DNA of 64,000 nucleotides from a bacterium (lineage in GTDB: Bacteria > Planctomycetota > Planctomycetia > Planctomycetales > Planctomycetaceae), in NCBI GenBank assembly GCA_016124895.1, contig WGMU01000014.1, positions 1 to 64,000 of the forward strand, in the 5' to 3' direction. The notes under the pieces were generated by a model. It was given only the letters and a program-made list of their open reading frames with translations, was not told the DNA's origin and did no database searches. The translations under genes and the position numbers were made by a program. Below, piece after piece: positions 1-8,010 of this stretch; within the stretch, counting starts at the first letter, position 1; each line of letters opens with the position of its first letter.

Positions 1-123
1 CATGTGGAGCGATTCTTTGGTCGCATCAAACAGTGCCGCCGCGTGGCGACACGCTATGAGAAAACAACAGAGAACTTTGCTGGATTCGTCTGGCTGGCAG
101 CACTCATCGTCGACGTCCTGTGA
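1..123 (+). mobile_element. C-terminal fragment of an IS5-family transposase
   Basis: Frame 1 is open from the first base to a TGA at 121-123 and encodes about 40 residues containing VERFFGRIKQCRRVATRYEK followed by an ENFAGFVWLAAL-like tail. This is the usual C-terminal end of IS5-family DDE transposases, in which the Glu of the V-E-R/N-x-F motif is the last acid of the DDE triad. The rest of the element lies before the window, so it cannot be said whether the copy is intact. The gene ends 57 bases before ribD and points the same way, so the element could influence ribD transcription. The family call rests on motif recognition. Confidence 0.75.
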
Positions 124-124
124 A

Positions 125-140
125 TGTCCACACGGCCTAG
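125..140. repeat. Candidate right terminal inverted repeat of the IS
   Basis: TGTCCACACGGCCTAG directly follows the transposase stop codon. It ends in CTAG, a common target and end motif for IS5-type elements. The matching left end is outside the window, so the boundary is an inference from position and composition only. Confidence 0.3.
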
Positions 141-180
141 ACGAGGTTCGCAGACCACCAGTTATTCGAGACTCAACGTC

Positions 181-1368
181 ATGTCCGAGCCGACTCAGTT
201 CGCTTCCGATGCCGACGCGATGCGTTATGCCGTCGAGCTTGCGCAGCGCGGCATAGGGCGAGTCGAGCCGAACCCGGCAGTCGGTGCCGTGCTGATCGAT
301 GAGCAGCGGCGTCTGGTGGCTGTCGGCTGGCACCAGCAGTTCGGTGAGGCACACGCCGAGATCAACGCGTTCCGCGACTTCGAGCGGCGGCATTCCGATC
401 CCATAGCGCGAGCCGAACTGTTGCGCAGTGCGACGCTGCTGGTCACTCTCGAACCGTGCTGTCATCACGGTAAGACACCTCCGTGTTCGGAATCCGTGGT
501 TGCGTCGGGAGTCCGCCGCGTCGTTGTCGGGCTGCGCGATCCGTCTCCGCATGTTGATGGCGGAGGATTGCGTCAGCTCGAAGCGGCGGGGCTCGATGTT
601 TCGTCGGGGCTGCTTGAAGATGAAGTCCGGCAGCTCAACGCGCCGTTTCTGATGCTCGTGCAGAACGGGCGGCCGTGGGTTCACGCCAAGTGGGCGATGA
701 CGCTCGACGGCCGCATTGCGACACGAACCGGCAGCTCGAAATGGATTTCGTGTGAAGCGTCGCGGGCGATCGTGCATGAACTGCGTGGCCGGATGGACGC
801 GGTGATTGTCGGCAGCGGAACAGTTCATGCGGATGATCCGCTGCTCACCGCTCGTCCGCCGGGACCGCGCACGCCGGTTCGGATCGTTGTCGATTCGCGC
901 GCTGAGCTGTCACTCGACTCGCAGCTCGTCCACACTGCAGGCGACGTTCCCGTAATGATTGCGACTCTGGATTCAGTGCCGGCAGAAAGGACCGAGGCAC
1001 TGACTGCAGCCGGCGTTGAAGTGCTTCGGCTGCCAGCATCCCCGGCATTGGCAGAAGCGGCTGATGATTGTTTCACCGCGGCACACGTTGATCTCGCCGG
1101 ACTGCTGCGGGAACTCGGACAACGGGTCATGACGAACGTGCTGGTTGAAGGTGGCGGCGGATTGCTCGGCAGCCTGTTCGATCGGCAGTTTGTCGACGAA
1201 GCGCACGTGTTCCTCGCGCCGAAATTCTGCGGCGGAGTCAATGCGGTTTCACCTGTCGGCGGACTCGGCGTCGAGACGATTCCGCAGCAGTCGCAACTCG
1301 ATCCGTGCGTCGTCACGCAGGTCGGGCAGGATGTTTATCTCCGCGGTCACGTTCGGCGGGCGTTGTGA
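181..1368 (+). CDS. ribD: Bifunctional riboflavin biosynthesis deaminase/reductase RibD
   Basis: RibD catalyses two early steps of riboflavin synthesis in the cytoplasm: deamination of the GTP-derived diaminopyrimidine and NADPH-dependent reduction of the ribose side chain. The product is 395 residues, normal for the family. The deaminase zinc site is visible as H-A-E (His58, Glu60) and P-C-C-x4-TPP-C (Cys93, Cys102, nine apart as in known RibD). The reductase half starts near residue 165 with HAKWAMTLDGRIAT and includes the GGG loop in VLVEGGGGLLGSL. An in-frame ATG at 124 abuts the transposase stop and would add 19 unrelated residues, so the ATG at 181 is preferred. The stop overlaps the start of the next gene as TGATG, suggesting translational coupling. 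No other riboflavin gene is adjacent. Confidence 0.93.
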   Translation: MSEPTQFASDADAMRYAVELAQRGIGRVEPNPAVGAVLIDEQRRLVAVGWHQQFGEAHAEINAFRDFERRHSDPIARAELLRSATLLVTLEPCCHHGKTPPCSESVVASGVRRVVVGLRDPSPHVDGGGLRQLEAAGLDVSSGLLEDEVRQLNAPFLMLVQNGRPWVHAKWAMTLDGRIATRTGSSKWISCEASRAIVHELRGRMDAVIVGSGTVHADDPLLTARPPGPRTPVRIVVDSRAELSLDSQLVHTAGDVPVMIATLDSVPAERTEALTAAGVEVLRLPASPALAEAADDCFTAAHVDLAGLLRELGQRVMTNVLVEGGGGLLGSLFDRQFVDEAHVFLAPKFCGGVNAVSPVGGLGVETIPQQSQLDPCVVTQVGQDVYLRGHVRRAL

Positions 1369-2609
1369 TGCGCGTCGCTGTCGTGTTCGAGTACCCAACC
1401 GTCAACGGTGGTGAGAATTCGATGTTCGCCGTCCTGGAGTGGCTGCTCGCCGATTCCAGTGGCCGCGATCTTGAGGTCGTCGCGTTGTGTCCGGCGGCTG
1501 GAGCGGTTCGCGAACGAATCGATGCGCTGAGCATTGAAGTCGTCGAATTTGACCGGCACGCGGGAGGCGAACGAGCAGCGAACAGCGAGCAGCGGACAGG
1601 GAAAGAACTGCCGAATGTCTGTGCGACATTTGCAACGGGTCGGAGCAAGGGGCAATGCCCAACATCTCGCGAGTTGCAGATCATATCATTGCATTCCGCC
1701 GTCAAAATCGCTCGGCCGGACGTTCTGCACGCGAACAGTCTGGCGATGGGGCGATTGCTCGGCGCGGCAGCGACGCAGGTGCCGTGTCCGACAACGGCGC
1801 ATCTGCGCGACATTCTTAAACTGAGCAAGGCGGCAATTTGCGATCTCAATCAGAACGCTCGGCTGATCGCCGTATCGGAGGCGACTCGCGCATTTCACAT
1901 CGCTCAGGGTCTGACGGTCGAACGCAGTTGCGTCATCCCGAACGGCGTCGCCGAACCGCCAGAAGCCGAACCACGATCCGAGACGCGCGAGCGAATCAGC
2001 AGCGAACTCGGAATCCCGGTCGACTCTGTTGTACTTCTCACCGTCGGGCAGATTGGTCTGCGAAAGGGACTCGACACGCTGGCCGCAGCGGCTGTCCAAC
2101 TCGCCCGGCAAGGCCGTGGGCTGCACTGGTTGATCGCTGGCGAACGCTTCTCACAGAAACAGGAAAGCGTCGACTTCGAACAGCAGGTCTTCGCAACGTT
2201 TCAACAGGCATCACCGCTCGTGACGACACACTGGCTCGGATATCGAAGCGACGTTGCGGATCTGATGCGAGCGTCCGACCTGCTGGTTCACGGCGCGCGA
2301 CAGGAACCGCTTGGTCGTGTGCTGCTGGAAGCAGCGTCGTTAAGGCTGCCGATCGTGGCGACCGACGTTGGCGGGACACGCGATATTCTGGAAGACGGCG
2401 TCAGCGGATTGCTCGTTCCTGCCGACGATCCGAGGGCAATGGCTGCAGCAATCAAACGGCTGCTGGATGACTCAGCCAAGTGGCCGCAGTTCGCCAGCGC
2501 CGCAGCATTGCGGGTCGCTCAGCACTTCAGCGTCGGGCGTTCGGCGCAACAGTTGATCGACCTCTGGCAATCGGTGTGCGCAAAAAAAGAGAGTCGGCCG
2601 GAAGCATAG
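1368..2609 (+). CDS. Glycosyltransferase family 4 (group 1) protein
   Basis: A 413-residue GT-B fold glycosyltransferase that probably transfers a sugar from an activated donor to a cell-envelope or exopolysaccharide acceptor; the substrate cannot be told. The N-terminal half begins MRVAVVFEYP with a glycine-rich loop (NGGENSM). The C-terminal half has the GT4 donor-binding signature: SDLLVHGARQEPLGRVLLEA, then LPIVATDVGGTRDIL and the GLLVP segment, with the E-x7-E type motif in QEPLGRVLLEA. The ATG overlaps the ribD stop by one base. Around residues 65-100 there is a polar stretch rich in E, Q, R and S, unlike other GT4 proteins, encoded by AGCGAACAGCGAGCAG-type repeat DNA (see the repeat entry); it looks like an insertion in a surface loop. 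Confidence 0.85.
   Translation: MRVAVVFEYPTVNGGENSMFAVLEWLLADSSGRDLEVVALCPAAGAVRERIDALSIEVVEFDRHAGGERAANSEQRTGKELPNVCATFATGRSKGQCPTSRELQIISLHSAVKIARPDVLHANSLAMGRLLGAAATQVPCPTTAHLRDILKLSKAAICDLNQNARLIAVSEATRAFHIAQGLTVERSCVIPNGVAEPPEAEPRSETRERISSELGIPVDSVVLLTVGQIGLRKGLDTLAAAAVQLARQGRGLHWLIAGERFSQKQESVDFEQQVFATFQQASPLVTTHWLGYRSDVADLMRASDLLVHGARQEPLGRVLLEAASLRLPIVATDVGGTRDILEDGVSGLLVPADDPRAMAAAIKRLLDDSAKWPQFASAAALRVAQHFSVGRSAQQLIDLWQSVCAKKESRPEA
1561..1602 (+). repeat. Purine-rich GAACAGCGAGCAG repeat inside the glycosyltransferase
   Basis: The coding strand carries GCGAACGAGCAG, GCGAACAGCGAGCAG and GCGGACAGG in series, encoding the segment GERAANSEQRTGKE. A related word set (GGGAACAGGGAGCAACGAACAGGG on the minus strand) lies in the tadC/lctP spacer near 31.1 kb, where nothing is encoded. 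The in-frame copy therefore looks like an intergenic-type repeat that has entered a gene. Confidence 0.5.
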
Positions 2610-2831
2610 GCGCTCGTCCGAGACAGGCCCAACACAGGCCGCCTCGGCTATACTTCCAGCCGACGCGACAACGAAGAAAGCAAGCCGTGTGCCAGTCCGT
2701 GTTCACGTTTTTGAGGCGCCTTGAAACGCAGAGTCTCACGGGAAACGAACGACTGCGGACGAATCCCTCGAACAAACGCCGAGGCAGAGCATTGCGTAAG
2801 ACGCGGGCATCGGGGTCGAAAGGGCGGGCAG

Positions 2832-3842
2832 TTGATTCCGACGAATGAAACAGCTTCTGAGCCGCTCGCCGGGAATTCGTTCCGCTGGAAGGATCGCTGG
2901 TCGCACGCTTGCTTCTGGATACTGACCGCCGGCCCGCTGTTCGTCTGGGGGCTCGGGACGTTTCTGCGATTGACGGTTCGCGACCGTTACGCCATTCCGT
3001 TTTCCGGTGCGATCTTTTACGCGACTCCACTGCCACTGCTGTTTCTGCTGGCGGTGTTTCTTGTCTTGCGAACCCGCCGCACTGGTTGGCGCTGCATCTC
3101 GCTGCTTCTGGCAGTCAGCGGGCTTGTGCAGCTCGTCACCTGGTCGCTGACGGTTTACCAGAAAACCCGCCCCGAGCCGCCCGCCCGGTCTCTCCGCATC
3201 GCCTTCTGGAATGTCTCGCACGGCAACTTCAGTTACGACGCCGTCGCCCGTCAGATTCTGGCGATGGATGCGGACGTAGTCGCGCTGACCGAGGCCATCG
3301 AGAATGGGCAGTCACGCGAGTTCTGGAAGCAGCGCTGCCCGGACTACGCAGCTCTCACGCCCGGCGCAGGCATCACGCTGCTCGTTCGAGGCGACGCGAC
3401 TCTGCTGGAGCGAGGCCGAGCCGGCAATATCTGCGACTGGCGGATCGCCGACGTCACGACAAAAAGTGTCGCGTTCAAAGTCGGAGTCGTCGACTTTGCC
3501 GCCCGGCCCAGCAGATATCGCAAGCCAGGCTTTGAGGCGATGCGCGAACTGTTCGACCGATTTGCGAACGAGCCGTTTCTTCTGGCGGGGGATTTCAACA
3601 CGCCTCCCGACTCCGTCTTCATGGACCTGCTGCGCGAATCCGGCTCGAACGCGTTTGAGTCGGCCGGCGAGGGCTTTCGAGAAACCTGGCCGGTCTACCT
3701 GCCCCTGCTGACTCTCGACCAGCTCTGGGGCAACCGCCGGATCAACTGGCACCGTTGCCGCCACCTCTGGTCCCTGCGCTCCGACCACCGCCCCGTCGTC
3801 GCCGAGTTTGAGATCAGGCCCTCGTTACCCAGTGAGAAGTAG
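2832..3842 (+). CDS. Membrane-anchored endonuclease/exonuclease/phosphatase family protein
   Basis: The protein has three hydrophobic segments near the N-terminus (about residues 22-40, 55-75 and 85-105) followed by an EEP-fold domain facing the periplasm or exterior. EEP landmarks are RIAFWNVSHGN (Asn of the first motif), DADVVALTE (catalytic Glu), LLAGDFNTPP (Asp and Asn of GDFN) and RSDHRPVVAEF (SDH). The set is complete, so hydrolase activity on a phosphodiester or phosphate ester is likely, but the substrate is unknown. The start is uncertain: a TTG at 2832 after GGGCGGG gives 336 residues, while a TTG at 2721 would add 37 basic residues that look non-native. A 222-base spacer separates it from the glycosyltransferase gene. 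Confidence 0.75.
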   Translation: MIPTNETASEPLAGNSFRWKDRWSHACFWILTAGPLFVWGLGTFLRLTVRDRYAIPFSGAIFYATPLPLLFLLAVFLVLRTRRTGWRCISLLLAVSGLVQLVTWSLTVYQKTRPEPPARSLRIAFWNVSHGNFSYDAVARQILAMDADVVALTEAIENGQSREFWKQRCPDYAALTPGAGITLLVRGDATLLERGRAGNICDWRIADVTTKSVAFKVGVVDFAARPSRYRKPGFEAMRELFDRFANEPFLLAGDFNTPPDSVFMDLLRESGSNAFESAGEGFRETWPVYLPLLTLDQLWGNRRINWHRCRHLWSLRSDHRPVVAEFEIRPSLPSEK

Positions 3843-4035
3843 CCGCCGCAGTCGAGCCAGTCACTTTCAGTGATACGATCCAGACGTCTGCCGCCCTCGT
3901 TCGCCGGGCGGTGACGGCCATTGAATTCCTGTCCTCGACTGGAATCATTGTCTGTTAGACTCGGCGACCCAGGCCATTGGCCCCTTCTGTCATCCCGGCC
4001 CGAGGGCATCTCGCCAGAACGGACTCATCCAGAAT

Positions 4036-5583
4036 ATGAGTGCTCTTCGAAAACGAATCCGACTGCCGCTGTTTCTGTCTGTCGCAGTTTTGCTCGGTTT
4101 GCGCGTTGCTTGTCCGACGGTCGCGACTGCTCAGGCAACGAGGCGTGACGATGCTCTGCGGCAGCAGCGGGACCGACTGGTCGAGGCGTTTCATGCTGAC
4201 ATCAATACGAAGATCAAAGAACTCCGGGAAGAAGGTCTGACGGACGGACTGCCGGAACTGACAGTCTGGCTCGAACCGGTCAACCACGAGTTGCTGACGC
4301 AGCGTTCGCTGCCCCGCGCCAGGCAGCCGGAGATTCCGTTTGATCTGCCCGCGGCTCAACGCGAATGGCGGGTATGGTTGAGGAAGCGCCGCGAGGACCT
4401 GGCAGCCGATCTGTATGTTTTGTCGCGGCGCGCTGTGCGGACGCAGTCGCCGGGATTCGCCTGGGAGCTGATTCACGAAGTCGTCTGGTTCGATCCCGAT
4501 CATCAGAACGCGCGGCATCTGCTGGGTGATCAGGAGTTCGAGAACGAATGGGTGACGCCGTTTGAGGCTCAGATGAGACGCAGCAATCCGCCGCGTGTCT
4601 GGCATGATCGATTCGGCTGGCTGCCGGTCAATCACGTCGAGCGGTACGAAAACGGCGAGCGGCAGTTCAACTCGCGCTGGCTGCCGGCCGATCTCGAAGC
4701 CGAACGCCGCCACGATTTCCGGTATGCGTGGGAAGTCGAAACCGACCACTTCCTCATCAAGACCAACGTCAGCCAGGAACGTGGCGTCGAGCTGGCTGGG
4801 GCGCTCGAACATTTTCACGACTGGTTTCAGCGGTCGTTTCCCGAACTTTTCACCAGCCCGGGGCAACTCAACGAAGCTCTGCAGCGCGGCACGTCACGCC
4901 GCGGTCCGCGTCGACGGCCGCCGTTTGTCGTGCATTTTTATCGAACGAAAGAGGACTACGTTTCGCGGCTGATCAAAAAGAATCCGTCGATCGAAATCAC
5001 CAACGGAATCTATATGCCGGACGAGCGGATCGCGCACTTCTACTTCGATCCGGACAACGATACGGAGTCCTCGCTCTACCACGAGGCGACACATCAGATC
5101 CTGTTCGAGCTGCAGGCTGTCCCACACGACGTCGGTCTCGATGCGAACTTCTGGGTCATCGAGGGTTTCGCGTGCTACATGGAATCGTTTCGGCAGAAGA
5201 ACGGGCAGACAATCATCGGGACTCCGTCGAATCCGCGCTTCTACTGGGCGAAGCACCGGCTGGTTGACGAGAATTTTTTCGTGCCACTGGAGCAACTTTC
5301 ACGGCTTGGGCGGCAGCCGTTCCAGGCGGCTGGGACGCTGCGGCAACTCTACAGCCAGTCGTCAGGACTCGCGCATTTCTTCCTGCACTACCAGGACGGT
5401 CTCTACCGCGACGCACTGATTGACTACATCGCCGCGATTTACGGCCCCGAGTCACGCCGCGGCACGATTCCGGGACTCGATCACCTGACCGGCGTCGCGT
5501 ATCGTGACCTCGATCAGCAGTACCGCAGCTACATCACCGAGCTGGACACTGAAGACAGGACGACACCGGTTGAGTCACAGTAG
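4036..5583 (+). CDS. Secreted DUF1570 metalloprotease-like protein
   Basis: A 515-residue protein with an N-terminal signal peptide (RKRIRLPLFLSVAVLLGL, cleavage near ATAQA). The C-terminal half has the DUF1570 layout typical of planctomycetes: a gluzincin-like HEATH motif (His349, Glu350, His353) and about 25 residues later WVIEGFACYMES, whose Glu would be the third zinc ligand. The N-terminal half is charged and probably helical. A role in processing secreted or wall proteins is an inference from the zinc motif. The gene is convergent with the symporter at 5606, with only 22 bases between the stops, and nothing resembling a terminator with a T tract is visible there. Confidence 0.75.
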   Translation: MSALRKRIRLPLFLSVAVLLGLRVACPTVATAQATRRDDALRQQRDRLVEAFHADINTKIKELREEGLTDGLPELTVWLEPVNHELLTQRSLPRARQPEIPFDLPAAQREWRVWLRKRREDLAADLYVLSRRAVRTQSPGFAWELIHEVVWFDPDHQNARHLLGDQEFENEWVTPFEAQMRRSNPPRVWHDRFGWLPVNHVERYENGERQFNSRWLPADLEAERRHDFRYAWEVETDHFLIKTNVSQERGVELAGALEHFHDWFQRSFPELFTSPGQLNEALQRGTSRRGPRRRPPFVVHFYRTKEDYVSRLIKKNPSIEITNGIYMPDERIAHFYFDPDNDTESSLYHEATHQILFELQAVPHDVGLDANFWVIEGFACYMESFRQKNGQTIIGTPSNPRFYWAKHRLVDENFFVPLEQLSRLGRQPFQAAGTLRQLYSQSSGLAHFFLHYQDGLYRDALIDYIAAIYGPESRRGTIPGLDHLTGVAYRDLDQQYRSYITELDTEDRTTPVESQ

Positions 5584-5605
5584 CCATCCCGGCGGAGCGA
5601 GATGG

Positions 5606-7069
5606 TTACTTCGAGTTGTCGACGGCCAGAGACTCCGGCTCGTCGTTTCGTCCGCCAAATGCCAGGCTGACGATCCAGACCGCGAATGACGCGAGCATCC
5701 CCGGCAGCAGTTTGAAGACGTCACCGTCGTAGCCGATGGCATTCCAGACGACGACTGTGCCGACTCCGGCAGTCATCATCAGGGCAACCGTCAGCGACGA
5801 CAGCGGTACGTGGAACAGACGCAGAATCAAGGCCGGTCCGATGCCGGCCCCCAGCGCCGACCAGGCAATCAGAACCAGCGAGAAGACTCCCTGCCCGGCA
5901 AACAGGGCGACAAATAATGCCAGCGCCGTGACGGCCAGTGTCGCCAGCTTCGAGACGAGGTACGACTCCTTCCAGCGCGGGAAAATGTCCTGCGTGACGG
6001 CTCCCGAGCAGACCAGAATCTGCGAGTCCGCTGTCGACATTGTCGCCGCGAACAGGCCGGCCAGCGTCAGGCCGATCAACACGTCGGGCAACAGGCGGCG
6101 AGCCATCTCGGGCATAGCCAGTTCGGTGGCCTGCGAGGCGCTCATGCCGGCGGTCAGCGGGATATCCAGCAGGTCCGGCATCAGCGCTCGGGCATAAAGG
6201 CCGACGGTGATGCTCGCGATGAAAAATGGAATGAACCACAGAAAGTAAACCTGCCGCGCCCGATGAATCTCGTCGACCGAGCGGATCGCCATGAAGCGAA
6301 CCAGAATGTGCGGCTGTCCGACGGCACCGAAACCACCGAACGTCATCCCCAACAGATACATGGCGAAGCCGAATTCGAGGTTCCGCGGAAACCACTCGAC
6401 CAGCGACAGATCCTGAGCCTTGAGATTCGCCCAGACGTCCGCCGGGCTGCCAAGCTCAAAGCTGGCGGCAGCAAGCAGCGTCACCATCGCGACGATCATG
6501 ACGAATGACTGCGCGGCGTCGGTCCAGATTGACGCGCGAATGCCACCCGAGAAGCAGTACACGACGACAATCACCGCTCCGATGATCGCCCCGACACGCG
6601 GATCCCAGCCGAACAGCGTCTGCAGTGCCGTGCTGCCCGCCTTGAGCTGCGCCGCCGCATAAACACCAAGCAGGACGAACGTCAGCAGGCCAGCCAGGAC
6701 GACGATGACGCGTCGCGGACCGTCGCGGTGGCTGCCCAGCAGGGCGGGAATCGTCGCCGCGCCGACGGCTTCCGAATGCCTGCGAACTCGTGGATGCACG
6801 AAGATCCAGGCGACGAAATCTCCGACAACCCAGCCGACCATCATCCAGACAGACTCGATACCGACCCGGTACGAATAGGCGATCTGGCCGATGAACATAA
6901 AGCCGCTGTTGTTTGTTGCGACTGCCGAAAGCGCCGCCAGCCAGGGTGCGACTGAGCGGCCCGCCACGAGATAATCGTCGGTCGTATTGCGGGCCTTCAG
7001 GGACGAAGCGACGCCGATCGCCATGAAGACTCCCAGAAAGACGAGAAAGCTGGCGATGACGGTCGTCAT
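5606..7069 (-). CDS. Sodium:solute symporter (SSS family)
   Basis: A 487-residue integral membrane protein with about 13 hydrophobic segments. The start has the SSS signature (DDYLVAGRSVAPWLAALSAVATNNSGF) and the core has GMTFGGFGAVGQPHILVRFMA, close to the PutP (proline) subgroup. It would use the sodium gradient to import a small solute. The gene is divergent from ectA with a shared spacer of about 215 bases, so uptake of a compatible solute such as proline or an ectoine is a reasonable guess from context, not from specificity residues. The ATG at 7069 is used; a poly-hydrophobic first helix follows at once, as expected for the family. Confidence 0.88.
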   Translation of the reverse strand: MTTVIASFLVFLGVFMAIGVASSLKARNTTDDYLVAGRSVAPWLAALSAVATNNSGFMFIGQIAYSYRVGIESVWMMVGWVVGDFVAWIFVHPRVRRHSEAVGAATIPALLGSHRDGPRRVIVVLAGLLTFVLLGVYAAAQLKAGSTALQTLFGWDPRVGAIIGAVIVVVYCFSGGIRASIWTDAAQSFVMIVAMVTLLAAASFELGSPADVWANLKAQDLSLVEWFPRNLEFGFAMYLLGMTFGGFGAVGQPHILVRFMAIRSVDEIHRARQVYFLWFIPFFIASITVGLYARALMPDLLDIPLTAGMSASQATELAMPEMARRLLPDVLIGLTLAGLFAATMSTADSQILVCSGAVTQDIFPRWKESYLVSKLATLAVTALALFVALFAGQGVFSLVLIAWSALGAGIGPALILRLFHVPLSSLTVALMMTAGVGTVVVWNAIGYDGDVFKLLPGMLASFAVWIVSLAFGGRNDEPESLAVDNSK

Positions 7070-7151
7070 GGTTTCTGCTCAGTACCTTTGGCATTAACTC
7101 AATAATTGAAAATGGGTTGCGTTTTCTGGACGGGATCGCCGGGAAGTCGAC

Positions 7152-7179
7152 TTGAACCTCAACGCAGTTCTCTTATGGT
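7152..7179 (+). promoter_or_regulatory. Candidate sigma-70-like promoter of the ect genes
   Basis: TTGAAC (7152-7157) and TATGGT (7174-7179) are separated by 16 bases, in the symporter/ectA spacer about 108 bases before the ectA ATG. Each box matches four of six consensus bases. It is the best match seen in this spacer, but a match of this quality can occur by chance. Confidence 0.35.
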
Positions 7180-7199
7180 TCGTGCCTGTGAAGTATTTG

Positions 7200-7214
7200 C
7201 AATGCTAAATATTG
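7200..7214. promoter_or_regulatory. Imperfect palindrome, possible MarR-type operator
   Basis: CAATGCTAAATATTG is a 15-base imperfect palindrome with CAAT/ATTG arms. It lies 20 bases after the candidate -10 box and before ectA. MarR proteins bind AT-rich pseudo-palindromes of this size, and the convergent gene at 10957 encodes a MarR protein. Binding is inferred. Confidence 0.35.
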
Positions 7215-7286
7215 TTGTCGCAGGAGTCGATTCGGTCAGCAGGGCCGGACACTGCGTTCGCGAGCCTCAAACTCGATCCCGAGACC

Positions 7287-7799
7287 ATGCAGGAGCCGGT
7301 CAGCCAGGAGTTCACGCTCCGTCCCCCGACAATTGACGATGCCGCCGCCATCTGGCAGCTCGTCCGCGATTCGGGTGTGCTCGATGAGAACTCGGCCTAC
7401 GCCTACCTGTTGCTGTGCCGGGACTTCGCGCGGACGAGTCTCGTGGCTGAAAGCGAATCGCAGGTTGCGGGCTTCGTCACGGCGTATCGGCCCCCGTTGC
7501 GACCGCAGGTGCTTTTCGTCTGGCAGATTGGTGTCAGCCCGTCAGCCCGTCGGCAGGGACTCGGTGTGAGGTTGCTTCTGGAACTGGTGTCGCGTTCACG
7601 TAAGGACGGTCCCGCCATCGACTTCGTTGAAGCAACCGTCGCTGCATCGAACGTGGCATCAAGCCGGCTGTTCGACGCCTTGGCGAAGACGCTTGCAGTC
7701 CCGCTCACGAAGGTCGAGGGCTTCACTGAGGCGCACTTTCCGCCCGGCGGGCACGAAGCGGAGCCGTTGATCCGGATTGGGCCACTGCCTGGCTTATGA
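7287..7799 (+). CDS. ectA: L-2,4-diaminobutyrate N-gamma-acetyltransferase EctA
   Basis: EctA acetylates L-2,4-diaminobutyrate with acetyl-CoA, the second step of ectoine synthesis in the cytoplasm. The 170-residue product has the EctA opening FTLRPPTIDDAAAIWQLVRD, then GVLDENSAYAYLLLCRDFA (the substrate-binding LDxNSxY segment), and the GNAT acetyl-CoA loop VSPSARRQGLGVRLL. The length fits the family. The ATG at 7287 follows GAGA and is preferred to a TTG at 7212, which would add 25 residues without an RBS. The first enzyme supplying aspartate semialdehyde (ask_ect) is not in the cluster. A spacer of 211 bases before ectB holds a 72-codon frame that overlaps both neighbours (see findings). 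Confidence 0.93.
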   Translation: MQEPVSQEFTLRPPTIDDAAAIWQLVRDSGVLDENSAYAYLLLCRDFARTSLVAESESQVAGFVTAYRPPLRPQVLFVWQIGVSPSARRQGLGVRLLLELVSRSRKDGPAIDFVEATVAASNVASSRLFDALAKTLAVPLTKVEGFTEAHFPPGGHEAEPLIRIGPLPGL

Positions 7800-8010
7800 C
7801 GCGGCTGCGGTTCCAATGCGACGGTCGAAGAACGGCCGTTGAGACGCCGCGGCCTGAGGAAGCGCGGGCAACTCGAAAACCCAGGAGTTCGGCGATGTCA
7901 GTACGAACTCCGCTTGCCAGTCGAAATTTCTCACAACGACTCACGAACCGAAACTTCGCGTTGAAACCCAGTCGTCTGGAACCTCAACGCCTCAAACAGG
8001 ACCAGCCACA

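Noticed and set aside
124-180. Upstream ATG start for ribD
   Set aside because: It begins in the IS terminal region and adds 19 residues with no counterpart in RibD.
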